A stretch of DNA of 64,000 nucleotides from Bacillota bacterium (lineage in GTDB: Bacteria; Bacillota_I; Bacilli_A; RFN20; CAG-288), in the NCBI GenBank assembly GCA_023398335.1, contig JAEWSJ010000013.1, forward strand, positions 1 through 64,000, read 5' to 3'. The position numbers and the translations under genes were made by a program. The number at the start of each line of letters is the position of its first letter. Position 1 is the stretch's first letter. A model generated the notes under the pieces. That model saw only the letters and a list, made by a program, of their open reading frames with translations, was not told the DNA's origin and did not search any database. This document shows, piece after piece, positions 7,250 through 17,009 of this stretch.

Positions 7250-9634
7250 ATGGGTATAGATTTTATTAATGAATTAAACAAGAATCAGTATTTAGCAGCA
7301 ACAAGCAATGCTAAATATTTAAGAATAATTGCAGGTGCTGGAACAGGTAAAACCCGTACCTTGACTTATCGTTTAGCTTATCTTATTGGTCGTGAAGGTA
7401 TGGTTCCAAGTGAAATAGTTGCTATTACTTTTACCAATAAAGTTGCTAAAGAGATGAAAGAAAGAGTAACGAAGATTCTGAATGATAATAATTTTGACGT
7501 TTTAGGGTTCCCACTTATTTTAACTTTCCATGGTTTTTGTTATCGCTTTTTACTTCGAGAAATAACGCAAATTAGAGGATATAGATTAAATTTTCAAATT
7601 GCGGATGATACAGATCAAAATGCGATATTTAAGAAAATAGCTGATAAACTTCATTACAAAGCGACTTCGCGTGAATTTAAGGACTACATTAGCATTATTC
7701 ATTCGCTAAAAACTTCCGGAGTTGAATGTGCTGATTTTTCTTCTTCTGATGTTGGACCATCTATAGATTTTAGACGTGTTCAAGATGTTTATGAAGAATA
7801 TCAAAAGGAACTTATCCGTTGCAACTTAGTTGATTTTGATGACCTTCTACTTTACACTCGGAAAATAATGCAAAATAATGAAAAGACCAGAGAGTATTAT
7901 CAAAGTAAAATTCGTTGCTTTTTAGTTGATGAATTTCAGGATACCAACGATATTCAATATGATATCGTTCGTCTTTTTATGAATAAAGAATGTGAATTAT
8001 GCGTGGTTGGAGACCCAGATCAAACAATCTACACCTGGAGAGGAGCGGATAATTCAATTATTAAAGATAAGTTAAGAATGGATTTTTCTCCCCTCGAAAC
8101 CATTACTTTAGACTTGAACTATCGTTCAACTCAAAAGATATTAGATAAAGCTAATATGCTGATTAAGAATAATAAAAACAGAGTAGATAAATCTTTAACT
8201 GCCTACGATACTTCTATGGGAGATGAAGTAGAATACTTACGCGAATACAGCAGTGCAGAGGAAGCTAAGGCTGTTGCACGAAAGATTCAAACTTTACACA
8301 ATGATAAAAATGTTGATTATAGCGATATTGCAATAATTTATCGCTCTAATTATTTATCACGTGAATTTGAACACGCTTTTCCGATGATTGGAATTCCATA
8401 TAGATTATATGGCTCGATAAAATTCTACGATCGTTTAGAAGTAAAGACTGCTTTATCTTACTTAAGATTGATTGTTAATAGAGATGATAATCTTTCTCTT
8501 GAACGTGCTTTAAAATATCCTTCACGAAAGATAGGGGATATTACTTTAGAAAAACTTTATTTAGAAGCAAACAAATATGGGTTACCACTTCTAGATTACT
8601 TATTAACTCATTTAGATGAGGCTCCATTAGGTGCTTCATCTAAAGATAGCGTTAGTATATTTTTAAAAGCTTATGTTGTTGCAGCAAAAATACTGAATAG
8701 TGATAAGGTCGTTCCTGTTCGTGATATTGATTTAGTAATAAGAAAATACCTCGATGAATCTGGCTTTAATAGATACGTAAGAGAACTAGATATAAAAGAA
8801 AAAGACTCCGTCGATAAATATCAATCACGTGAAGATAATATCAATGAATTGTACAAAGCCATTCAAACTTATTTGCTCTCAGGTGAAGGTGAATCACTTA
8901 CTCTTACAGACTTCCTTATTAATGTATCTATGGAAGCTGCGCAAGACACAATGCAAGAGACAAATGCAGTAACCGTAATGACTGCTCATATTTCAAAAGG
9001 ACTTGAGTATAAATATGTCTTTGTCACGGGTTTAGTAGATTGTGTTTTTCCTTCTCGTCACGCTATCGATACTGGTCGACAAGAAGCAATTGAAGAAGAA
9101 AGAAGACTGTTCTACGTTGCAATGACTCGAGCTAAAAAATATTTATGTATTTCATCTTTTGGTGGTAGTTCATACGATGGTAGTTTCAATATACCTTCGA
9201 GATTTATCAAAGAAATTGGATTTGTTTCTAAGCCGACAAGAAACAGTCTTGAATCATCGTTTTCTCATCGCGGACTTGAAAATGCTCGCCAAGGAAATGC
9301 TAGATTTACCTCAGGAGAAGGTGGATGGAAAAACACCAACTCCGAGTTGTTTGCTAAGGTTGATAAAGCTTATGCTTCGGGCGGATATAGCGGAGATGAA
9401 AATTACGATAATGATTACACATTTAAACCATTACCAAAGAAAATGGGAATATCAAAACCTAATTTTGAAAAGTCCTCTGATTCATACGCTATCGGTGATA
9501 AAGTTGCTCACGTTTCTTATGGTGTAGGTAAGGTTATTGCAGTCGATGGAAATAAGATTAAAGTCTCATTCGGAGAAGAATTTGGTATCAAGACATTAGT
9601 AATTGGCTTTAAAGCTTTTAAGAAAATAGATTAA
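7250..9634 (+). CDS. pcrA: UvrD/PcrA-family ATP-dependent DNA helicase
   Basis: A 794-residue superfamily 1A 3'-5' helicase for repair and plasmid or fork processing. Visible motifs are Walker A AGAGTGKTRT (28-37), TFTNKVAKEM (motif Ia), VDEFQDTN (motif II), VGDPDQTIYTWRGA (motif III), DLNYRS, MTAHISKGLEYKYVFV (motif V) and EEERRLFYVAMTRAKK (motif VI). The C-terminal segment (GDKVAHVSYGVGKVI) is the Tudor-like RNA-polymerase-binding tail typical of PcrA. It is followed at 22 bases by ligA, the usual Bacillota pairing. Confidence 0.95.
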   Translation: MGIDFINELNKNQYLAATSNAKYLRIIAGAGTGKTRTLTYRLAYLIGREGMVPSEIVAITFTNKVAKEMKERVTKILNDNNFDVLGFPLILTFHGFCYRFLLREITQIRGYRLNFQIADDTDQNAIFKKIADKLHYKATSREFKDYISIIHSLKTSGVECADFSSSDVGPSIDFRRVQDVYEEYQKELIRCNLVDFDDLLLYTRKIMQNNEKTREYYQSKIRCFLVDEFQDTNDIQYDIVRLFMNKECELCVVGDPDQTIYTWRGADNSIIKDKLRMDFSPLETITLDLNYRSTQKILDKANMLIKNNKNRVDKSLTAYDTSMGDEVEYLREYSSAEEAKAVARKIQTLHNDKNVDYSDIAIIYRSNYLSREFEHAFPMIGIPYRLYGSIKFYDRLEVKTALSYLRLIVNRDDNLSLERALKYPSRKIGDITLEKLYLEANKYGLPLLDYLLTHLDEAPLGASSKDSVSIFLKAYVVAAKILNSDKVVPVRDIDLVIRKYLDESGFNRYVRELDIKEKDSVDKYQSREDNINELYKAIQTYLLSGEGESLTLTDFLINVSMEAAQDTMQETNAVTVMTAHISKGLEYKYVFVTGLVDCVFPSRHAIDTGRQEAIEEERRLFYVAMTRAKKYLCISSFGGSSYDGSFNIPSRFIKEIGFVSKPTRNSLESSFSHRGLENARQGNARFTSGEGGWKNTNSELFAKVDKAYASGGYSGDENYDNDYTFKPLPKKMGISKPNFEKSSDSYAIGDKVAHVSYGVGKVIAVDGNKIKVSFGEEFGIKTLVIGFKAFKKID

Positions 9635-9656
9635 AATATAATAGAGGTGAAAAGAT

Positions 9657-11669
9657 ATGTATGAAGATAAAAAGAGAGTAGATGAATTAACCGATTTATT
9701 GAATCGATACAATTATGAATATTACGCCTTAAATGAATCTTCGGTAAGTGATCAAGAATATGATCGACTGATGGAAGAACTTCAAAAACTTGAAGAAAAA
9801 AGGCCAGATTTAAAATCTAAACTTTCACCAACAACTAGAGTAGGAGGCGCCGTTTCTTCTTCATTTAAGAAAATCACTCATAGCCGTTTGATGTTATCTT
9901 TAGGTGATGTATTTAATGAAAATGAACTCGTTGATTTTGATAGAAAAGTCAGAGAGGGAACTTCTCTTTCTGAAGTTGAATATATGGCTGAAGTTAAAAT
10001 CGATGGACTAGCTATGACTCTTGTATATAATAACGGAGATTTACAATACGCCGCGACAAGAGGAGATGGAAATGTTGGTGAAGATGTTACTAATAATGTT
10101 TTAACTATTCCTTCCGTTCCTACTCATATTAAAGATAAAAGAAACATCGAAGTACGTGGCGAAGTATATATGTCTAAGAAGACATTAGAATTGCTAAACG
10201 ATGAAAGAAAAAAGAATGGTGAACCACTTCTCGCCAATGCGAGAAATGCTGCAGCTGGATCTATTAGACAATTGGATTCGAAGATTGCAGCTTCCCGCCA
10301 TCTTGATGCTTTCTGGTATTATTTTGTTAATGCGGAAGAATGTGGATTTAAGAATCACTCGGATTCCTTAGATTATTTAGCTTCCTTAGGATTTGTAACA
10401 AACCCGGAACGCAGAAGAGTAAAAGGAATAAAAGGAATATTGGATTATGTCGATGAATATCACGAGAAAAGACCTTCTTTAGCTTATGATATTGATGGAT
10501 TAGTCTTGAAAGTTGATTCGCTTCCACTTCATGATGAATTAGGTTATACCTTGAAGACTCCTAAATGGGCGATTGCGTATAAATTTCCACCGGAAGAAGC
10601 AATAACTGAATTAAAAGATATTGTCATAACTGTTGGAAGAACAGGGCGTGTTACACCTAATGCAATTCTTGAACCAGTTAGAGTAGCAGGTTCGATGATT
10701 GGACGAGCAACTTTAAATAATGAAGATTTTATTAAAAATCTCGATATACGAATTGGTGATTTTGTGGCCTTACATAAGGCTGGAGATGTCATTCCAGAAG
10801 TAACAAGAGTAATTAAAGAAAAGAGAAGTCCTTCCTCAAAGCCATATGTGTTTCCAACACATTGTCCATATTGTGGAACGGAGTTTGTTAAATCGTCTTC
10901 GGATGTTCAACATCGGTGTCCAAATGAAACGTGTCCTTCTCGATCAATAAATAAATTAATCTATTTCGCTTCGGATTTTGGAATGGATATTGATGGCTTA
11001 GGCGATTCACTTATTGAAGATTTATTCAATGAAAAAATTCTTACCGATATTGCAAGTATATATAAATTGAAGGAACATGAAGAAGAGATTGCTCTTCTTG
11101 ATGGAGTGGGTGAAAAGACGATGAAATCTCTTTTCTCCAGCATTGAGAAATCAAAGAATAATTCGCTTGAAATGTTAATTGCAGCTCTAGGTATTCCTTT
11201 TGTTGGAAAAAAGACTGCAAAAGTACTAGCTTATCATTATGTGACTTTAGATGCGTTAATTGCTTCAACAGAAGAGGAATTAATGAGCTTAAGTGATGTT
11301 GGAGATAAGACAGCAAAGACAATTAAAGAATTCTTTGAAGATTCGAATAATCTTAGAATTGTTGAGTCATTAAGAGCGGAAAACATAAATTTCAAATGCT
11401 TAAATATTAAAGAAGTAGTTAAAGATAATTTCTTCAAAGGAAAGAAATTTGTTCTTACCGGATCCTTAACTTCTTATTCACGTTCGGAAATGACAAAAAA
11501 GCTTGAAGATTTAGGAGCTATATCCGCTTCTTCAGTTTCTAAAGCTACGGATTTAGTTATTGTAGGAAGTGAACCAGGATCTAAATTTGATAAGGCTAAA
11601 TCTTTAGGAATAAGAATTATCGAAGAAGAGGAATTATTAAATCTTCTTTATAAGGAAGAAGAAAAGTGA
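9657..11669 (+). CDS. ligA: NAD-dependent DNA ligase
   Basis: 670 residues, full length. It seals nicks in replication and repair using NAD. The adenylation motif is KIDG with Lys114. The chain runs from N-terminal Ia domain through adenylation and OB domains to a zinc finger (CPYCGTEF, CPNETCP). Helix-hairpin-helix repeats follow (GVGEKTMKSL, VGDKTAKTI), then a BRCT domain (KGKKFVLTGSL to the end). AGAGGTG lies before the ATG. A perfect 7-bp hairpin (11669-11685) overlaps the TGA stop. Confidence 0.97.
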   Translation: MYEDKKRVDELTDLLNRYNYEYYALNESSVSDQEYDRLMEELQKLEEKRPDLKSKLSPTTRVGGAVSSSFKKITHSRLMLSLGDVFNENELVDFDRKVREGTSLSEVEYMAEVKIDGLAMTLVYNNGDLQYAATRGDGNVGEDVTNNVLTIPSVPTHIKDKRNIEVRGEVYMSKKTLELLNDERKKNGEPLLANARNAAAGSIRQLDSKIAASRHLDAFWYYFVNAEECGFKNHSDSLDYLASLGFVTNPERRRVKGIKGILDYVDEYHEKRPSLAYDIDGLVLKVDSLPLHDELGYTLKTPKWAIAYKFPPEEAITELKDIVITVGRTGRVTPNAILEPVRVAGSMIGRATLNNEDFIKNLDIRIGDFVALHKAGDVIPEVTRVIKEKRSPSSKPYVFPTHCPYCGTEFVKSSSDVQHRCPNETCPSRSINKLIYFASDFGMDIDGLGDSLIEDLFNEKILTDIASIYKLKEHEEEIALLDGVGEKTMKSLFSSIEKSKNNSLEMLIAALGIPFVGKKTAKVLAYHYVTLDALIASTEEELMSLSDVGDKTAKTIKEFFEDSNNLRIVESLRAENINFKCLNIKEVVKDNFFKGKKFVLTGSLTSYSRSEMTKKLEDLGAISASSVSKATDLVIVGSEPGSKFDKAKSLGIRIIEEEELLNLLYKEEEK

Positions 11670-11704
11670 TACTATTACATAGTATTTTAATGAGGTAGAT
11701 ATAT

Positions 11705-12001
11705 ATGACTAAAATAGATAAAAAGATTATTGAAGAATGTGCTGAAAACTTATTGTTTAATATTTCTTCGAAGGAAGAAGATGTTTTACTTAATGAGTTT
11801 AACGCTATAATTGCTCAAATGTCTTTCTTAGGAAAAATTGAAAATATCGATTCTGCGGAACCGATGACTTTTCCAACTGAAGAACATTATTCGTATTTAA
11901 GAGAAGATATTCCTTCTATTCCAGTAGATCCAAAAGAAGAACTTAAGAACGTTTCTTCTAAATTAGGAAATCAGGTTAAATTACCAAAGGTGGTGCAATA
12001 A
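11705..12001 (+). CDS. gatC: Asp/Glu-tRNA amidotransferase subunit C
   Basis: 98 residues. This is the small linker subunit of GatCAB, which converts misacylated Glu-tRNA(Gln) and Asp-tRNA(Asn) to the cognate amide forms. The pattern is typical: an N-terminal helix with FNAIIAQMSFLGKIENID, then the extended AEPMTFP and LREDIP. Its stop overlaps the gatA ATG by one base (TAATG). SD is GAGGT. Confidence 0.93.
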   Translation: MTKIDKKIIEECAENLLFNISSKEEDVLLNEFNAIIAQMSFLGKIENIDSAEPMTFPTEEHYSYLREDIPSIPVDPKEELKNVSSKLGNQVKLPKVVQ

Positions 12002-13464
12002 TGTCATATTTAGATTTAACACTTTCAGAAATGCATAGAGCTTTATTTGAAAAGAAAGTTACTTCTTATGAACTCGTTGAAGAAGCTATTAAGCGTCTAC
12101 AAGAAGATAAGACAAATTCATTGGAAGCAACAAATTTTGATGAGGCTTTAGAAGAAGCAAAAAAAATAAATGAAGTTAAAGAAGATGAATTCTTTAAAGG
12201 AATTCCCTATGTTTGTAAAGATAATTATTCAACAAAAGGAATTGAAACTACCGCTTCATCGAATGTACTAACTAATTATGTTCCTCTTTTTGATGCAGAA
12301 GTTGTCGATAGATTAAAGTCTGCGGGAGCAATAATGCTATCAAAGACTACTCTTGATGAACTTGCTATGGGCGGAACTGGAACCACTGGACACAAAGGTA
12401 CAACACTTAATCCATATGATTCAAAAAGAATTATTGGCGGTTCCTCTTGTGGAAGCTGCTCATTAGTTGCTTCTTCTTGTGTTCCATTTGCTTTAGGTTC
12501 TGATACTGGTGACTCTGTTAGAAAACCAGCGTCTTTTGGTGGTATAGTTGGTTTTAAACCTTCGTGGGGAAGAATATCACGTTTTGGTTTATTTCCTTTT
12601 GCTCCATCTTTAGATTCGGTTGCGTATTTTGCTAGATCTTGTGAAGATATTGCTCATATTACTTCTTTATTAAGTGGTCACGATGAGAAAGATATGTCTT
12701 CTTCTTACAAAGAAGTAGAAGATTATTCTCAATATCTTAATTCAAATAAATTACCGAAGAGAATCGGTTATTTTGGTTCGGTAATAAAGGCGATTCAGAA
12801 TAAAACTATCGTCGATTCATTTAATTCTCTTTGCGATGAATTAAGAAAAGAAGGATATGTTGTTGAAGATTATGATTATCCAGTAGAGTTATTAAACGCG
12901 CTCTATCCAACATATATGATTATTTCTTGCTCCGAAGCGACATCAAACGATGCTAATTTAGATGGTATTAAATTTGGTATTAAGCCAACTGGAGAAGAAA
13001 AAACATGGCAAGAATATATGACTTCGGCTCGTACTCGTGGTTTTTCTGATTTAATTAAAAGAAGATTCATCATTGGTTCGTTCTCACTTTTAGCTGCAAA
13101 CCAAGATGTCTTATTTAGAAGAGCGCAAAGAAGTAGAAGAATTATCGTTGACAATCTAAATAAGTTCTATGAAAAATATGATTATCTTCTTTTACCTGCG
13201 GGTGGTACTGTTGCTCCATTAATTTCTTCGATTGATAATAAATGGGATTCTAAACCAAACTTTGTTGAGAATCATTTATCCCTAGGAAATTTTGCGGGAT
13301 TACCAAGTCTTACTTTACCTTTAGGTTATGATGAAAATATGCCTTTTGGTGTTAATGTTACTGGGAAGCAAATGGAAGAGGGTAATGTTATTGGTTTAGG
13401 AGAAGTTATTGAAAACATCACTAAACTAAAGAATATTTCAACTCGTACAAGGGGGATAAAATAA
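12001..13464 (+). CDS. gatA: Asp/Glu-tRNA amidotransferase subunit A
   Basis: 487-residue amidase-signature protein that hydrolyses glutamine and channels ammonia to GatB. The Ser-cisSer-Lys triad is visible: Lys73 in PYVCKDN, the Ser pair in GGSSCGSC (146-153), and Ser172 in SDTGDSVRKPA. Two glycines usual in these loops are replaced, giving GGSSC for GGSSG and TGDS for TGGS, while the catalytic residues remain. Joined by a one-base overlap to gatC and followed by gatB after one base. Confidence 0.94.
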   Translation: MSYLDLTLSEMHRALFEKKVTSYELVEEAIKRLQEDKTNSLEATNFDEALEEAKKINEVKEDEFFKGIPYVCKDNYSTKGIETTASSNVLTNYVPLFDAEVVDRLKSAGAIMLSKTTLDELAMGGTGTTGHKGTTLNPYDSKRIIGGSSCGSCSLVASSCVPFALGSDTGDSVRKPASFGGIVGFKPSWGRISRFGLFPFAPSLDSVAYFARSCEDIAHITSLLSGHDEKDMSSSYKEVEDYSQYLNSNKLPKRIGYFGSVIKAIQNKTIVDSFNSLCDELRKEGYVVEDYDYPVELLNALYPTYMIISCSEATSNDANLDGIKFGIKPTGEEKTWQEYMTSARTRGFSDLIKRRFIIGSFSLLAANQDVLFRRAQRSRRIIVDNLNKFYEKYDYLLLPAGGTVAPLISSIDNKWDSKPNFVENHLSLGNFAGLPSLTLPLGYDENMPFGVNVTGKQMEEGNVIGLGEVIENITKLKNISTRTRGIK

Positions 13465-13465
13465 T

Positions 13466-14887
13466 ATGAACTTTGAACCTGTTATTGGTATTGAAATTCA
13501 CGTTGAATTAAATACAAAATCAAAAATGTTTTCTTCCGCTCCTGTGACATTTGGTAAAATGCCAAATTCACAGACTGTTCCTTATGATTTAGCTCATCCA
13601 GGAACAATGCCTCTTGTTAATAAAGAAGCAGTAAGAGACGGAATCAAAATTGCTACCGCGTTAAATATGTCAGTAGATAAGTTAGTTCAATTCGATCGTA
13701 AAAACTATTTCTATCCAGATTTAACAAAAGGTTATCAGATCACTCAACAAGAACATCCAATTGGGTCGGAAGGTTATCTTGATCTAGATATCGATGGAAA
13801 AGTTGTTCGAGTTGGTATTGAAAGAGCTCACTTAGAAGAAGATACAGCTAAGCAACTTCACTTAGGCGATATGTCTTTAGTTGATTATAATCGTGCGGGT
13901 ACTCCTCTTGTTGAAATTGTTTCTAAACCAGATATGCATAGTGGTTTAGAGGCGATGAAATATGTTGAAGAAATTCGTGAAATTGTTACTTTCCTTGATG
14001 TTTCTGATGGTAAGATGGAAAACGGTTCGATGAGATGTGATGTTAATGTTTCTATTCGACCAATTGGAACAACTACTTTAGGAACAAAATGTGAAATTAA
14101 GAATTTAAACAGTATTGCTAATGTTCGTGCGGCTATTGATTACGAAGTTAAAAGACAAGCCGAATTAATTCTTAAAGGTGAACAAGTTAGACAAGAGACT
14201 CGTCGTTATGATGAATCGAATAAATGCACGACTTTAATGAGAGTAAAGACTAATGCGGTTGACTATAAATACTTTAGAGAACCAAACATAGTTCCAATTA
14301 AATTGAGTGATGAATTTGTTGAAGAAACAATTAATTCTATGAATAAACTTCCTTCAGTTTATAAAAAAGAATTATTAGCGGAAGGCTTATCTACATATGA
14401 AACTGATTTGCTTTTAGCAAATAAAGAGTTTGTTGATTACTTTAATTCCTGTGTTGAGTTGAAAGTAAAATCATTAAAGACATTATGGAATTATCTCTTG
14501 GGTGATATATCAGCATATATCAATAAAGAATTCTTAAAACTTTCTGATTTGAAGTTCTCTCCATCTGATTTAGTCTCATTATGTAATCTTGTTTCAGATA
14601 ACAAGATTAACTCTAAACAAGCTAAAGAAGTTCTAGGTTTAATGATTAAAGACGGAGTTAATCCTGAAAAGATTGTTAAAGATTTAGGAATGGAACAAGT
14701 ATCGGATGAAGGAGAAATTCTTGAAATAGTACGTAAGGTATTAGCGGAGAATGCTCAATCAATCCAAGACTATAAAAATGGTAAAGATAAAGCTTTAGGT
14801 TATATTGTTGGTCAAGTAATGAAAGCAAGTAAAGGTAAAGCTAATCCTTCTTTAGCGAAAGAATTAGTTTTAAAAGAAATAGAATAA
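13466..14887 (+). CDS. gatB: Asp/Glu-tRNA amidotransferase subunit B
   Basis: 473 residues. It binds the misacylated tRNA and performs the ATP-dependent transamidation. The start is EPVIGIEIHVELNTKSKMF. The body includes GSMRCDVNVS and the tRNA-binding tail domain (YqeY-like) at the C-terminus. It is the last gene of gatCAB and is followed by a terminator. Confidence 0.95.
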   Translation: MNFEPVIGIEIHVELNTKSKMFSSAPVTFGKMPNSQTVPYDLAHPGTMPLVNKEAVRDGIKIATALNMSVDKLVQFDRKNYFYPDLTKGYQITQQEHPIGSEGYLDLDIDGKVVRVGIERAHLEEDTAKQLHLGDMSLVDYNRAGTPLVEIVSKPDMHSGLEAMKYVEEIREIVTFLDVSDGKMENGSMRCDVNVSIRPIGTTTLGTKCEIKNLNSIANVRAAIDYEVKRQAELILKGEQVRQETRRYDESNKCTTLMRVKTNAVDYKYFREPNIVPIKLSDEFVEETINSMNKLPSVYKKELLAEGLSTYETDLLLANKEFVDYFNSCVELKVKSLKTLWNYLLGDISAYINKEFLKLSDLKFSPSDLVSLCNLVSDNKINSKQAKEVLGLMIKDGVNPEKIVKDLGMEQVSDEGEILEIVRKVLAENAQSIQDYKNGKDKALGYIVGQVMKASKGKANPSLAKELVLKEIE

Positions 14888-14888
14888 A

Positions 14889-14932
14889 ACATTAATCTCT
14901 TCTTTGAAATATAGGAAGAGATTTTTTAATGT
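14889..14932 (+). terminator. Terminator of the pcrA-ligA/gatCAB block
   Basis: AATCTCTTC / GAAGAGATT stem with an outer ACATTAA / TTAATGT pairing and a T6 run. Confidence 0.85.
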
Positions 14933-15057
14933 TTAGGAAATTGAATCTTTAATTTGTTCAAAAAAAACGTAATTATATATTGTTTTACTATTTATTTATA
15001 TTAAAAAGATTTTTAGTAATAACTTTATCAAATTGGATAATAACTCAGTTTTTATAT

Positions 15058-15082
15058 ATATATTCGAGCAATGTGAATATAT
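15058..15082. repeat. Perfect 8-9-8 inverted repeat upstream of lipoprotein genes
   Basis: ATATATTC - GAGCAATGT - GAATATAT, about 90 bases before the start of the frameshifted lipoprotein gene. It has no T-run, so it is a possible operator rather than a terminator. Confidence 0.5.
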
Positions 15083-15170
15083 GTGAAAGATAGTGTTTTT
15101 TCATAGTTCATATTGATAAGTGTTATTCTCGGTGCTAAACTTAAAATATATAGTGAATGGAAAACTAGAT

Positions 15171-16015
15171 ATGAAATCGATAAAGTTTTTATGGGGAATT
15201 TTATTATTTTTTGTCTATCTTCTTGCGGAGAAACATCTACTGAACGAGATAAGCATACATATCAAGATTATATTTATTATATTAATTTAATGAATATTGT
15301 ATATCCTGATGGTTATCATTTGAAAGATGGATGGTATTCTTATTATATTTATTCAAATATAAACCTAGATAACAATGTTAATCGTATTGATAATATTGAA
15401 TTAGTTGGTGATTTTAAATTTGAAAACAATGACTATAAAGGTTCTTTATCTTCTTTTGAAATGTCTAAAAATTTTTGTGAAGTTGATGAATCGACTAGTT
15501 TTATTGTAACTAAGAAAGAGACATCTAAGTTTGATGGAACTACATACTATTTGGAAAAATCCACAAATGAATATTCTGTTGGTGATAGTTTTGTTAAAAA
15601 GTCATTTGAAACAGACAAAATAAAAAAAGTAAACTATTCTTTGAATCTACCTACTGATTTCATGGAATATAAGTCATATAACGAAATGCTGGAAGATGGG
15701 CGTATTTCTTCAATTAATGTTCGTTTCCGTGATGATATAAATGAAATATCAATAGTAAAGCAAGAAAAGAATCAATATTTAACTAAATATTATTATGAAA
15801 ACATTGAATTTAGTAGGAAATATGAAGTTTTTAAATATAATTTGAATATTACTTATGACTATGATGAAAGCAATGATTTTGTTGTTGAAAATGGATTAAA
15901 GGATTATAAGAGTTTTGCGGTGTTTAAAGTTGTAGACACTAAAGAAATTGCTATAGATACTAAAGCGGACGATGTCTATGATGGTGGATATTCTACGTTG
16001 AATATAAATTTATAG
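15171..16015 (+). CDS. Surface lipoprotein gene with -1 frameshift in the signal peptide
   Basis: From ATG 15171 the frame reads MKSIKFLWGILLFF, a typical signal peptide, but then leaves the main frame. The main frame resumes at the T6 run (15207-15212) with FCLSSCGETSTERD and continues uninterrupted to TAA at 16015. Adding one T, or a -1 slip at A-TTT-TTT, joins them to give a standard lipoprotein with Cys19. The next gene has the same lipobox (FCLSSC) and shares about 18 bases there, supporting this reading. The mature part (about 260 residues, rich in Tyr/Asp and beta strands) is unrecognised. Alternatives are a sequencing error, a fresh pseudogene or slippage control. A lone ATG at 15191 is in frame but gives a poor signal and has no SD. 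Confidence 0.65.
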
Positions 16016-16036
16016 AGTTTAAGGAGATCATAATTT

Positions 16037-16876
16037 ATGAAAAAATATAACGTTTTATCAGCGTTGATTATGTTACCTTTTTGTCTATCTTCTTGTAATA
16101 ACACCGTAGATTATTCAAGGTCAAAGTACATGGAGTTTTTCAAAAAAATATACCAAGCAAACGTATATAATATAGGTACAGAACAAAACCGTGTCATAGT
16201 TGATGATTTGATGGCGGTGGATGGATGGTGGAAAGCCCATAAAGAACAATGGGCATATAATTCAGAAGACGGATCAACAGTATATGAAAAAGCTAATTAT
16301 ATAATGCTTTCTCATTCAATGTGTTCTGGATATACATCTTCTATATCTTTTGATTATTATTATAAAAAATCAGAAAAAATAATTAAATCAAAAGAAGAGA
16401 CAACAGTTATTAATAGTGAAGTATATTATAACAACAATATGTTTTATGAAAAAGATATTACTCGAACGAATAATCGCGAAGCAGTAATAACAACAAAAGG
16501 TGGCACAATTTATGGCGCTGGTGCAGAAATAAATGCTAATGGTTGGGATTTATTTTTGCTTGAATATAGTGATGAAGATAAGACAATTGGTTTAAAATAT
16601 TCTGATACGTCACTTGATTTCTCGTTTTGCTTCGGGACCCTACTTAAAGGTGAAAACAACTATGTATTTGGAGAAAACTACAAATTGATAAGTAAAAGAA
16701 GAATAAGACATATTCTTATAGCAAAAGATTCTCCTGATTATGAAAAAAATGGAAAATACACGAACGTTGATACTGACACTAAATGGTATCCTTCGAGTGA
16801 AGTACAAATTAATGTACCTACAGATTATGAAATAGATATATCTGATAGCGATTATTGGTATCAAGATCATATTTAA
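16037..16876 (+). CDS. Hypothetical lipoprotein
   Basis: 279 residues. Signal MKKYNVLSALIMLPFCLSSC with lipid-attachment Cys20, so it is anchored outside the membrane. The mature domain is polar and Tyr-rich (VDGWWKAHKEQWAYN, KGGTIYGAGAEINANGWDL) and matches no family I know. It has a clear SD (AAGGAGATC) and follows the frameshifted lipoprotein by 21 bases. The two share their signal region and general composition, so they are probably diverged paralogues in one operon. Confidence 0.75.
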   Translation: MKKYNVLSALIMLPFCLSSCNNTVDYSRSKYMEFFKKIYQANVYNIGTEQNRVIVDDLMAVDGWWKAHKEQWAYNSEDGSTVYEKANYIMLSHSMCSGYTSSISFDYYYKKSEKIIKSKEETTVINSEVYYNNNMFYEKDITRTNNREAVITTKGGTIYGAGAEINANGWDLFLLEYSDEDKTIGLKYSDTSLDFSFCFGTLLKGENNYVFGENYKLISKRRIRHILIAKDSPDYEKNGKYTNVDTDTKWYPSSEVQINVPTDYEIDISDSDYWYQDHI

Positions 16877-16927
16877 AGAAGTAATTAAATATATGGAATA
16901 AATAAAGGCAATTTTTTTATTTCCTTG

Positions 16928-16956
16928 TTGACAATGATTTTCAATAAGTGTATTAT
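16928..16956 (+). promoter_or_regulatory. Promoter of rubrerythrin gene with overlapping Per/Fur-type box
   Basis: TTGACA (16928-16933), 17-base spacer, TATTAT (16951-16956). The -35 is embedded in a near-perfect palindrome TTGACAAT-G-ATTTTCAA (16928-16944) with the 7-1-7 form of Fur/PerR boxes. The PerR-like regulator is encoded one gene downstream, so self-regulation by peroxide is likely. Confidence 0.8.
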
Positions 16957-16963
16957 ATATTTG

Positions 16964-16980
16964 TTGGAAATGGTTTCCAA
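16964..16980. promoter_or_regulatory. Second palindrome at the rubrerythrin transcription start
   Basis: TTGGAAA-TGG-TTTCCAA, a perfect 7-3-7 inverted repeat at about +1 of the promoter. It differs in sequence from the Per box and may bind another repressor. Confidence 0.6.
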
Positions 16981-17009
16981 TTAGAAATATTTAAAGGAGA
17001 ATTTATTAT

